Part shown: piece by piece, positions 1-6,074 of the stretch
How the letters are laid out: every line of letters begins with the position of its first letter
Position numbering within the stretch: position 1 is the first letter of the stretch
Assembly (NCBI GenBank): GCA_022563055.1
Contig: JADFOB010000030.1
Coordinates: 1-8,849 of the forward strand
DNA: 8,849 bases
Source of the DNA: Planctomycetota bacterium
GTDB taxonomy: Bacteria; Planctomycetota; Phycisphaerae; UBA1845
Direction of reading: 5' to 3'
The notes under the pieces: model-generated
Database searches by the model: none
What the model was told of the DNA's origin: nothing
What the model saw: only the letters and a program-made list of their open reading frames with translations
Translations under genes and position numbers: made by a program

Positions 1-852
1 CCGTGCTACGGCGGCGAGAAGTGCGATTGTCTCGTCGCCCTGCACGCGCTTCGGAGCTTCCCATCGATCGAGCGCTTCGCGCAGGAGCATCCCGATCGCC
101 CGCTGATTGTGGCTCTTACGGGCACCGATCTTTACGGCGACATCCACACCGATGGCAACGCTCGCAAGGCGCTCGAGTTGGCGACTCGCCTGATCGTTCT
201 GCAACCGCTTGGGATCGAAGAGTTGCCCCAAGATGTGCGCGGCAAGGTCCGCGTGATCCGTCAGTCGGCATCCGCACCGACGCGGAGGTCTGAGCCTCGC
301 CGCCATGTCTTTGAGGTTTGCGTGCTCGGACATCTGCGTCCGGTCAAGGATCCGTTTCGCACGGCCATGGCGGCCGATCTGCTACCGCCAACCTCTCGCG
401 TGCGCGTGGTCCACGTCGGAGAGGCCATGACGGCGGAGATGGAGGCTTTGGCGAGCGAGCACACCGCCAACAACCCCCGCTATCACTGGATGGGCGAACT
501 GCCTCGATGGAAAGCCCTTCGCATTCTGGCGAGGAGTCGACTGCTGGTCCTGACGTCCAGGATGGAAGGTGGCGCGAACGTGATCTCGGAAGCCATTGCC
601 GCTTCCCGACCGGTTATCTCATCACGAATCCCCGGCTCGGTCGGACTCCTGGGACCGGACTACCCCGGTTACTTTCCCGTCGGCGACACGCGCCGACTCG
701 CATCCCTGCTGAGCCGCGCCGAGCAGGACGACGTGTTCCACGACCTTCTCAAGGCTCGATGCCGCGAGCTTGCCCCTCTTGTGGATCCCGCGCGTGAAGT
801 CGAGTCGTGGAATCACCTGATGACCGAAGTGGAATCCGGTTCCAACGCCTGA
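1..852 (+). CDS. senB: SenB-like selenosugar synthase / TIGR04348-family glycosyltransferase (5' end missing)
   Basis: The reading frame is open from the first base to a TGA at 850-852, giving 283 residues, so the N-terminus lies outside the window. It reads as a GT-B, family-4-like glycosyltransferase. Visible blocks are PLIVALTGTDLY (about 34-45), RLIVLQP (about 63-69), a CVLGHLRPVKDPFR block (107-120) that opens the nucleotide-sugar-binding half, NPRYHWMGELPRW, SRLLVLTSRMEGGANVISEA (about 179-198, the acidic donor-sugar loop), SRIPGSVGLLG and YPGYFPVGD. These match my memory of TIGR04348, now known as SenB, which joins selenophosphate to a UDP-sugar to make the selenosugar used by SenA in selenoneine synthesis. 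Family members are roughly 310-340 residues, so perhaps 30-60 are missing. Neither SenA nor SelD is in the window; either could lie upstream. The family call is firm; the exact substrate is inferred. A homologous sugar transferase with another acceptor is the alternative. Confidence 0.8.
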   Translation, partial: PCYGGEKCDCLVALHALRSFPSIERFAQEHPDRPLIVALTGTDLYGDIHTDGNARKALELATRLIVLQPLGIEELPQDVRGKVRVIRQSASAPTRRSEPRRHVFEVCVLGHLRPVKDPFRTAMAADLLPPTSRVRVVHVGEAMTAEMEALASEHTANNPRYHWMGELPRWKALRILARSRLLVLTSRMEGGANVISEAIAASRPVISSRIPGSVGLLGPDYPGYFPVGDTRRLASLLSRAEQDDVFHDLLKARCRELAPLVDPAREVESWNHLMTEVESGSNA

Positions 853-1104
853 TCCCGGCGATGTGCGAGGGCTTACGGGCCCGTGAGACACTCGGTGGTG
901 GGTGCAGGGACGCTGGGCTATTCTCAATCGCCCCGCCGGCGCTGCAATCGATGACCGCAACGCCGCTAGGTTTGCACAGCCATTCACCAGCAGGAACAGC
1001 CGCCGATTCCGTTACGGACCCTGCCACCGACGTGCGCACTCGGGCACGTTGCCGACGCCTTGGCTCCGACTATAATGCGCGGCGCCGCATACAAGGAGCG
1101 CTAA
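853..1104. other. Intergenic spacer with no gene
   Basis: This spacer of 252 bases separates the glycosyltransferase from the membrane-protein gene. Near its start, at 872-887, is a 16-base near-palindrome (cttacgggcccgtgag) that could form only a short stem once a loop is allowed, so it is at best a weak terminator. The middle holds nothing I recognise. The downstream end carries the promoter listed separately. Open frames here on both strands lack family features and ribosome sites. Confidence 0.6.
1049..1076 (+). promoter_or_regulatory. Sigma70-like promoter of the 503-aa membrane protein
   Basis: A perfect TATAAT at 1071-1076 is preceded, after a 16-base spacer, by TTGCCG at 1049-1054, which matches four of six positions of TTGACA. 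Transcription would begin near 1083, giving a leader of about 22 bases that contains AAGGAG (1093-1098) six bases before the ATG at 1105. The geometry is good and it sits directly before a gene. It is predicted from sequence only. Confidence 0.6.
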
Positions 1105-2616
1105 ATGACCCAAGAAACGCCTGAACCGGTTCGTGCCGGATTGGCCGATGCGTCGGGCCTACCGCACATTGTCCGGATCCTCGGTTTCGCCGTGGATCCT
1201 GCCAAGCTGGGGCTCGCAACCGCCGCTCTTATCGCCACACTCGCCTTTGGCGCACTTCTGGACGTCGTTTGGACGGCTGGCAGCCGCGTGGGTGAGGACG
1301 CCATCGGAGAAATGACGTCGACCTCCCGCTTCGACCTCCTCTACGAGGAACCGGAGGGTGAGTTCGGCATTTTCCAGGTTTGGTGCGAACATGAGAAGCG
1401 CTGTGTCGCCGGCGTGCTGGGTCTATCGTGGCTGGATCCGTCCGGTCGCAGCGCGGACCTTGCGCGCGGGCAACGTTCAGCGAGCACCCTGGCAACCCGT
1501 GCGGGCGCCGTGGCCGGCATGTGGCACGGCGTCTGGTGGATGTTGAGACACCACACATTGTTCTTCCTGGTTTTCGGGGCTGGATCACTTCTGATCTGGT
1601 CCGTCGCAGGCGGGGCGATCTGTCGCATGACCGCCGTCCAGTTTACGCGCGATGAGAAACTGACCATCACCGCATCCATGGCGTTCGTCCGGCGTAACCT
1701 GTTCCGTGGCTTCTACCTGGCACCTTGCATACCGCTGGCGTTCGCGCTCATCATCACGCTGCTGTTGTTCCTCGGCGGCGTGTTGCTTCGCCTGCCGGTT
1801 CTGGGCGATCTCGTCAGTGGCATCGCATTCCTCTTGGCGATCCTGGGTGGGTTCGTCATTACCGCCCTGCTTGTCGGCCTGGTTGTTGGGGGAAGCTTGC
1901 TCTGGCCGGCTGTCGCAACCGAGGGATCCGACGCATTCGACGCCTTCTCGCGCAGCATGTCCTTTGCGTTCTCGAAGAAGTCCGTCGTCTATGCGTTCTT
2001 AGCCCTGGTTTACGCCGCCGTCTGCTGGGCGATCGTCCGATGGTTTACGATCCTCGGGCTCAGCGTGACGCACACCATCGTCGGCTTGGGGACGTCACCT
2101 TTTGGCTGGTGGAGTCGCGGGGTGGACGGGGAACCGTTGAGCAAACTCGCGTTGATCTGGCCCGGTCCGGAACAGGGTTCCGTCCACGCCTGGCCCAACT
2201 GGTCCCAGTTGGCGTTCTACGAATGCGTCTCGGCCGCCCTTATCGGCATCGTCGTGCTGCTCGTGGCGGTCATGGTCTGGTCGTTCCTCGCCTCGTTCTA
2301 CTTCTGCGGTAGCACGATCGTCTATCTTCTGTTACGTCGCGATGTGGATGGTACCGATTTGGGCGACAGCTACGTCGAGGAGCTTGGGGAGCCGGGTGTC
2401 GGCGGTGAAGTTTCCAAGAGTCCAGGCCCAACGCCGGAAGTGAAAATGCCGATCCTATCGCCGGCCCAAACCTCGACATCCCAACCCGCCGGCCCAACAC
2501 CGCGCGATAGCGCTGCGAAGGAAACGCCCCAATCGCCCAGTGAACCGCCGGTGAAGGACGATGCGGAGCCGACAGAGGAGCCGGATTCCGATGCGCCCGA
2601 GAAACCCTCCGAATGA
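1105..2616 (+). CDS. Multi-pass inner-membrane protein with Pro/Glu-rich C-terminal tail, function unknown
   Basis: The protein has 503 residues, and the start is supported by AAGGAG six bases upstream and by the promoter. I do not recognise a named family. Hydrophobic segments lie at about 35-56, 152-172, 208-227, 236-268 (long enough for two passes), 293-318 and 375-408. Between the first two is a soluble loop of about 95 residues with two cysteines (94 and 100). The stretch around 269-292, WPAVATEGSDAFDAFSRSMS, followed by a hydrophobic helix, resembles what I have seen in large uncharacterised planctomycete membrane proteins. After the last helix comes a low-complexity tail (about 430-503) rich in Pro, Glu, Ser and Thr, probably cytoplasmic and disordered. 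It is a single-gene unit converging on the outer-membrane gene downstream. A transporter-like or scaffold role is possible, but nothing in the sequence shows which. Confidence 0.8.
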   Translation: MTQETPEPVRAGLADASGLPHIVRILGFAVDPAKLGLATAALIATLAFGALLDVVWTAGSRVGEDAIGEMTSTSRFDLLYEEPEGEFGIFQVWCEHEKRCVAGVLGLSWLDPSGRSADLARGQRSASTLATRAGAVAGMWHGVWWMLRHHTLFFLVFGAGSLLIWSVAGGAICRMTAVQFTRDEKLTITASMAFVRRNLFRGFYLAPCIPLAFALIITLLLFLGGVLLRLPVLGDLVSGIAFLLAILGGFVITALLVGLVVGGSLLWPAVATEGSDAFDAFSRSMSFAFSKKSVVYAFLALVYAAVCWAIVRWFTILGLSVTHTIVGLGTSPFGWWSRGVDGEPLSKLALIWPGPEQGSVHAWPNWSQLAFYECVSAALIGIVVLLVAVMVWSFLASFYFCGSTIVYLLLRRDVDGTDLGDSYVEELGEPGVGGEVSKSPGPTPEVKMPILSPAQTSTSQPAGPTPRDSAAKETPQSPSEPPVKDDAEPTEEPDSDAPEKPSE

Positions 2617-2670
2617 TGTTGCGTCCACACCCCCGTGGTGGACGGAATACGGGTCGTTGATTACGCGTCC

Positions 2671-2726
2671 CACTGCTCTTGAGCAGTGCTGCACGTCATC
2701 CGCAAGAGCACTGCTCAAGAGCAGTG
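2671..2726. terminator. Nested inverted repeat, probable bidirectional terminator
   Basis: The 18-mer cactgctcttgagcagtg (2671-2688) is itself a hairpin with 8-bp arms and a TT loop. Its exact reverse complement occurs at 2709-2726. Including two further bases on the inner side, the copies make 20-bp perfect arms (2671-2690 and 2707-2726) around a 16-base spacer, so the RNA could fold as two small hairpins or one long stem from either strand. It lies between two convergent genes that end at 2616 (plus) and 2739 (minus). No clear U-tract follows on either side, so the terminator role rests on position and symmetry. The 18-mer resembles an interspersed palindrome I associate with planctomycete genomes. 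Confidence 0.6.
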
Positions 2727-2738
2727 ACACAGCGCCCA

Positions 2739-3614
2739 TCAGAACCGGTAGCGAAACCCGGTGATGACGTTCCAACTGTTGTACTCCTGGGGCCTATAGA
2801 GATGGAACGTGTAATCACCGGACATCGTGAATGACCAGTGTTTTCCCAGCGGAAGGCGCCAGCCAAGTCCAAGAGGAATCCCCACCACCCAATCGCGGAC
2901 CGTCACCTTGTCCGCGTACACGCCCGCCGGGAAGACGGAGAAGCGTCCCCGCCCTTCACCACTGATGTATCCCGTCTCGACGCCCCCATACACATAGGGT
3001 CTGCTCGAACGAAACCGCTGGTTCCAAGTTTCGGTCTCGTCATGCCGAGGCTGACCCCAGGGATAAACCTCCGCCTTGAGACCCAACAGAACGAGTGCGT
3101 ACTTAAAACTCACCGATAGACGCTGGTTCAAGAACCGCTGACGCTTTTTGTCTTCACTGAAACCGCCCACCAAGTAGCAGCTCCACGCCAGCCAGTCGGC
3201 CTCGCTGCGACCAACGCCAAGGAAGAAAGTGTTGAGACCCAGACCTGATTTTCGGTCGATCGGCGTCGTAGGATGGTCGTACACGCCCAGAATGTCCGTC
3301 TTGAGCGGAAGATCCAGGCGTCGATCCAGTTGCTGCTCGGTCGAGGAGAGCTTCGTGTGGCTCGTGCGAAAGCCGAAGTCGATGTGCCACCGCTTGCCTT
3401 GGCTCGAGCCCTCGACCGCAGGCTCAGCGTGGCGCGTGTCACCACTTCCCGAGCGGTGCGCAGCCAGAGCCCACACAAGCCGATCCTCGCGTGTTACCGG
3501 TCTCGACACCGTGCAGGCGGTCGTGGCAAGTGCCGCGAGCCCGGCGGCGACGCAGATCGCACGTAAAGTCCACGTCCGGGAAGAAACACCACCACGAGAA
3601 CGGAATTCACTCAT
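2739..3614 (-). CDS. Predicted outer-membrane beta-barrel-like protein with signal peptide, function unknown
   Basis: This protein of 291 residues starts at an ATG (3612-3614) preceded by AGGAAGG at 3618-3624. The N-terminus has basic residues, then a hydrophobic stretch (about 19-33) ending in LATTAC. Cys34 could be a lipid-attachment site, although Thr at -3 is unusual, so ordinary signal-peptidase cleavage near it is equally possible. From about 74 onward the chain alternates hydrophobic and polar residues with many Tyr, Trp and Gly and short polar turns (for example WHIDFGFRTS, RPYVYGGVETGYISG, WVVGIPLGLGWRLPLG, WSFTMSGDYTFHLY). It ends NVITGFRYRF, with a terminal Phe and alternating aromatics as in the C-terminal strand of barrels that BAM recognises. 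I estimate 8-10 strands. No specific family is recognised. It is a single gene, convergent with the membrane-protein gene. Confidence 0.75.
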   Translation of the reverse strand: MSEFRSRGGVSSRTWTLRAICVAAGLAALATTACTVSRPVTREDRLVWALAAHRSGSGDTRHAEPAVEGSSQGKRWHIDFGFRTSHTKLSSTEQQLDRRLDLPLKTDILGVYDHPTTPIDRKSGLGLNTFFLGVGRSEADWLAWSCYLVGGFSEDKKRQRFLNQRLSVSFKYALVLLGLKAEVYPWGQPRHDETETWNQRFRSSRPYVYGGVETGYISGEGRGRFSVFPAGVYADKVTVRDWVVGIPLGLGWRLPLGKHWSFTMSGDYTFHLYRPQEYNSWNVITGFRYRF

Positions 3615-3791
3615 CGACCTTCCTGCGATCCGGCAGCGACTGCGGATTCCCCACGACGTCCGCCCGACTCACCTCCGCTGGAGCATCGTCGCCGGAGCGT
3701 GAGCAGTTGAACACCGGATCCAGGCACCGTCCACACTGTTGGGTGCGTGATACTACCGGCCGCGGGAGAATAGTGATTCCGGGACTTTGCA

Positions 3792-3808
3792 GTCCGCCTC
3801 GGGCGGAC
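3792..3808. repeat. GC-rich hairpin (gtccgcc-tcg-ggcggac)
   Basis: Perfect 7-bp arms (3792-3798 and 3802-3808) flank a three-base loop. It belongs to the same class of short hairpins as the others in this window and looks like an interspersed palindromic repeat, not a gene-specific signal. No T-rich tail follows. Confidence 0.5.
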
Positions 3809-3822
3809 CCACAGCTCTGTAG

Positions 3823-3844
3823 CGTCGGTCCCCCGTGGCCGACG
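3823..3844. repeat. Second short hairpin with 8-bp arms
   Basis: The arms cgtcggtc (3823-3830) and ggccgacg (3837-3844) pair around the loop ccccgt, with one G.U-type pair. It lies only 14 bases after the hairpin at 3792-3808, so the two may belong to one repeat element. Confidence 0.45.
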
Positions 3845-4021
3845 TAGAGCGCCGTTGGCTTTGGGCTTCGTTGTAGCGAGAAGAACCGCTCTTACGAAAA
3901 CGGAGAATGCTCAAGGGCGACTCCCGTCTTTCCGCACCGCACGCAATGCCCGGTCCGTGACGGAATCGGCGGCCCACCGGTCGGGACATCGGAAGGGGCG
4001 ACAACATGGATGCGTCACGCA

Positions 4022-4106
4022 ATCAGAGCCCCGAGCGTCAGCGAGCGGGTTCTCTGGCGCGACGCCGGCACCGGTGAAACCCCGCGCTTACGCTTGGGGC
4101 TCTGAT
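4022..4106. repeat. 85-bp imperfect inverted-repeat element (planctomycete 'SPKRKRG' type)
   Basis: The left arm (4022-4049) and right arm (4081-4106) are reverse complements except for two substitutions and a two-base length difference, around a 31-base centre that is itself GC-rich. The outermost ten bases of the arms, atcagagccc, pair perfectly. Translated on the minus strand, the right arm gives SPKRKRGV. This peptide turns up repeatedly as a false ORF in planctomycete annotations, which is why I read this as an interspersed non-coding element. It ends 48 bases before the HEAT-lipoprotein start, so it is probably in or near that gene's leader. The inner part of the left arm recurs at 6815-6830. 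Confidence 0.65.
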
Positions 4107-4154
4107 GAGTGCCGCCGGAAGTGTCACGGACCCCGGAGCACGAGACGCGCGGGA

Positions 4155-4937
4155 ATGAGCCTACCGTGGGCGCTGGCGATCGCCCTGCTGGCGACGGGAC
4201 TGCTTCCGGCAGGATGCAACCGTCCCAAACAGAGGTACAAACCGGCGGTGCTGGCCACCCAGTCCGACGTGAGCCGCTACGTCCTGCTGGCGCTCGAGCA
4301 CGACGATGCGGATGTGCGTCGCAGCGCGATCCAACAGATCGCTCGAACGCGACACGCCGGCCTACCCGTCGCCCTCGATGCCTTCGCCCTTGCGGCGCGA
4401 ACCGATCCGAGCGAGTCCGTACGTTGTGCAGCCATCCGCGCACTGGGCGAGCATCAGGGCGACAAAACGGTGAACACGATGATCGTCCTGCTTACGACCA
4501 CGGAGGAGCCATCCGGTGTACGACCCGCCGGTGCCGGTGTGCGTTGGGAGGCTAGCCGGGTTCTGTGCAATGCCGTGCGGAGCGATGCGATAGGCGAGTC
4601 CTCGCGGCGTGTCGTGCGCGCGGTGGCTGTTGACCGGCTCGAGCGCGACGCCTCGCGGGATGTACGGCTTACCGCCGCGAAACTCCTGGGATACGACCCG
4701 GATTTGGTCTGCGTCCGCGCGCTAATCGGAAGCCTGCGGCAGCGCGATTTCGGCGTGGTCTACGAGGCCGAGCGATCGCTGATGCGCCTGACGGGCAAAA
4801 GCCACGAGCACGACGCAGCCCGATGGTCGCGGTGGTTGGACGCAACCGCCGATCCGTTCGCCCAGCGTGGGGCGCTGGACGCCAAGCTCGATTCCGACTC
4901 TCGTCGGGGTCTTTGGCCCTTTCGTAAACGCTCGTAA
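4155..4937 (+). CDS. HEAT-repeat lipoprotein
   Basis: The frame is open from 3855, but I choose the ATG at 4155 (260 residues). It puts a signal sequence at the N-terminus: MSLPWALAIALLATGLLPAG followed by Cys21 in a lipobox-like LPAGC (Pro at -3 is atypical). The upstream part is repeat DNA. The ribosome site is weak (GGGA just before the ATG). The mature part is a helical solenoid with HEAT-like units near 41-66 (HDDADVRRSAIQQIAR), 80-98 (DPSESVRCAAIRALG), 128-142, 153-178 (RDVRLTAAKLLG) and 186-213 (YEAERSLMRLTG). It then ends in LTGKSHEHDAARWSRWLDA, a closing motif I associate with planctomycete HEAT proteins. Such solenoids bind other proteins and have no catalytic residues. It probably sits in the periplasm on a membrane. 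The dehydrogenase gene follows after 14 bases, and the partner is unknown. Confidence 0.75.
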   Translation: MSLPWALAIALLATGLLPAGCNRPKQRYKPAVLATQSDVSRYVLLALEHDDADVRRSAIQQIARTRHAGLPVALDAFALAARTDPSESVRCAAIRALGEHQGDKTVNTMIVLLTTTEEPSGVRPAGAGVRWEASRVLCNAVRSDAIGESSRRVVRAVAVDRLERDASRDVRLTAAKLLGYDPDLVCVRALIGSLRQRDFGVVYEAERSLMRLTGKSHEHDAARWSRWLDATADPFAQRGALDAKLDSDSRRGLWPFRKRS

Positions 4938-4951
4938 GGGAGTCACCCGAA

Positions 4952-5944
4952 GTGAGAGCAGTGATCTTTGATCCGGGCGTACCGGCGCGGCGGGATTTCC
5001 CACAAGCGGGCCTTGCCTTCAAGCCGGACTATCCCGATCCGACACCGGGCGATGGCGAATGCCTGGTCCGCGTGCATCTGGCGGGAATCTGTGCCACCGA
5101 TCTTCAGATTACCCAGGGATACGCGAGCTTTCGTGGTGTTCTGGGTCACGAGATGGTCGGAACGGTCGTCAGCGGGTCCGCTTCATGGCGTGACAAGCGT
5201 GTGGCGTGCGAGATCAACTGCGTCTGCGGCCGGTGCGAGATGTGCCAGGCCGGTCTGGCGAATCATTGCACGCAGCGGACCGTCATGGGGATTTCCGATC
5301 GGGACGGCTGCTTCGCCGACCTGGTGGCTGTCCCGGAGCGGAACCTGCACGAGGTTCCCGAGGCGCTCTCGGATGAGCAGGCGGTTTTTATTGAGCCGCT
5401 GGCGGCAGCCTATCAAGTGCTCGCCCAGTGCTCGATCGAGAAGCGGATGACCGTCAGTGTCGTGGGATCGGGGAGGCTCGGACTCTTGGTCGCTCAGGCT
5501 GTCGCCACGACGGGTTGTAAGCTGACGGTCATCGGGCGAAATCCAAAGACACTGCAGCTCTGCGAGAAGATGGGAATCCAAGGCATCCACGTCGACGAAC
5601 TGATCCGCCGGTCCGATCGCGACGTCGTCGTCGAGTGCAGCGGCTCACCCGACGGACTGGATATCGCCATGTCGCTGGTTCGTCCGCGTGGTACGATCGT
5701 ACTCAAGAGCACCTTTGCCGAGCCGGGACGGCTCAACCTCGCCCCCATCGTCGTCAACGAAGTGACGCTCCTGGGCAGCCGCTGCGGGTCGTTCCCCGAT
5801 GCCATCAGCGCCCTCGCCCGTGAGGCGGTCGAAGTTCGCTCGATGATCTCGCGCGTCTATCCGATCGAAAACGCGGTTGAAGCGTTCGAGGCGAGCCAAC
5901 AACCGCAGAACGTCAAGGTGCTGCTGAAAATCACCCCGCACTGA
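4952..5944 (+). CDS. Zinc-dependent medium-chain alcohol/polyol dehydrogenase (MDR superfamily)
   Basis: The 330-residue length fits the family (usually 330-360). The GTG start gives the typical MRAVIF opening and has AAGGGAG (4936-4942) nine bases upstream, overlapping the previous stop codon, which suggests translational coupling to the HEAT lipoprotein. The GroES-like catalytic domain has Cys47 (GICATD), His66-Glu67 (GHE) and Glu148 (FIEP) as catalytic-zinc ligands. The structural-zinc loop has Cys92, Cys95, Cys98 and Cys106 with the usual spacing. The Rossmann domain carries VVGSGRLG (170-177; Gly172, Gly174, Gly177). The residues after the second strand are GRNPKT, with Arg in place of the acidic residue typical of NAD enzymes, so NADP use is possible. 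It should oxidise an alcohol or polyol, or run in reverse, in the cytoplasm. Substrate is not deducible; threonine, sorbitol and butanediol dehydrogenases share this layout. Confidence 0.85.
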   Translation: MRAVIFDPGVPARRDFPQAGLAFKPDYPDPTPGDGECLVRVHLAGICATDLQITQGYASFRGVLGHEMVGTVVSGSASWRDKRVACEINCVCGRCEMCQAGLANHCTQRTVMGISDRDGCFADLVAVPERNLHEVPEALSDEQAVFIEPLAAAYQVLAQCSIEKRMTVSVVGSGRLGLLVAQAVATTGCKLTVIGRNPKTLQLCEKMGIQGIHVDELIRRSDRDVVVECSGSPDGLDIAMSLVRPRGTIVLKSTFAEPGRLNLAPIVVNEVTLLGSRCGSFPDAISALAREAVEVRSMISRVYPIENAVEAFEASQQPQNVKVLLKITPH

Positions 5945-5988
5945 CGGTCCGTCGAAGTTGAAGGCGTGCACAAGCCTCTGGACCGTCA
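5942..5988 (+). terminator. Possible terminator hairpin after the dehydrogenase
   Basis: Nine-base perfect arms tgacggtcc (5942-5950) and ggaccgtca (5980-5988) enclose 29 bases, within which aggc (5962-5965) can pair with gcct (5974-5977). The left arm includes the dehydrogenase stop codon. The tail that follows is only mildly T-containing, so an intrinsic terminator is plausible but unproven. Confidence 0.4.
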
Positions 5989-6006
5989 TTCTCGGACTCG
6001 GCCCGC

Positions 6007-6039
6007 CGAATAACAGGATTTGACATTCCTTGTTATTCG
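6007..6039. promoter_or_regulatory. Operator-like inverted repeat of the toxin-antitoxin operon
   Basis: Perfect 9-bp arms cgaataaca (6007-6015) and tgttattcg (6031-6039) are separated by 15 bases. Inner gga and tcc extend the symmetry imperfectly. The repeat is AT-richer than its surroundings and covers the -35 box and most of the spacer of the promoter at 6020-6048. Ribbon-helix-helix antitoxins of the ParD type bind such palindromes and repress their own operon, so this is the likely ParD/ParDE binding site. Confidence 0.65.
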
Positions 6040-6048
6040 ACGTACACT
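6020..6048 (+). promoter_or_regulatory. Sigma70-like promoter of parDE
   Basis: A perfect TTGACA (6020-6025) lies 17 bases upstream of TACACT (6043-6048), which matches four of six positions of TATAAT. Transcription would start near 6055, just before AAGGAGA (6059-6065), which lies nine bases ahead of the antitoxin ATG. This very short leader, together with the overlapping inverted repeat, fits an autoregulated toxin-antitoxin operon. Confidence 0.65.
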
Positions 6049-6074
6049 TCTGAGCGCTAAGGAGAATCGGCCCC

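Larger units (their letters stand above)
3615..4154. other. 540-bp divergent spacer with repeats, no gene
   Basis: The stretch lies between two divergent genes. I find no credible coding sequence. The frame of the downstream gene is open back to 3855, but that extension is repeat-derived and lacks a signal peptide at its own start. Contents from left to right are the ribosome site of the minus-strand gene (3618-3624), about 165 bases with nothing recognisable, a GC hairpin at 3792-3808, a second imperfect hairpin at 3823-3844, a further featureless stretch, and the 85-bp imperfect palindrome at 4022-4106. Promoters for both genes should be here, but I could not identify convincing -35/-10 pairs. 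Confidence 0.6.

Noticed and set aside
807..1124. Plus-strand open frame of 105 codons across the gap before the membrane protein
   Set aside because: It overlaps the end of the glycosyltransferase and the promoter of the next gene, and has no recognisable domain.
2671..2726. Inverted repeats as insertion-sequence ends
   Set aside because: Only 16 bases lie between the arms and there is no transposase or target duplication; a terminator or interspersed palindrome fits better.
3615..3791. Minus-strand promoter for the outer-membrane gene
   Set aside because: Several TA-containing hexamers (for example near 3750 and 3770) exist, but none has a matching -35 box at proper spacing.
4022..4106. 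CRISPR-like repeats
   Set aside because: There is no array of equal repeats with spacers; the similarity is an inverted pair plus one distant half-copy.
3855..4154. N-terminal extension of the HEAT lipoprotein frame by 100 codons
   Set aside because: It translates the palindromic repeat, has no family features, and would bury the signal peptide in the middle of the protein.
4015..4443. Minus-strand open frame of 142 codons containing SPKRKRG
   Set aside because: The peptide comes from the interspersed repeat and the rest is antisense to the HEAT gene; it is a recurrent false ORF.
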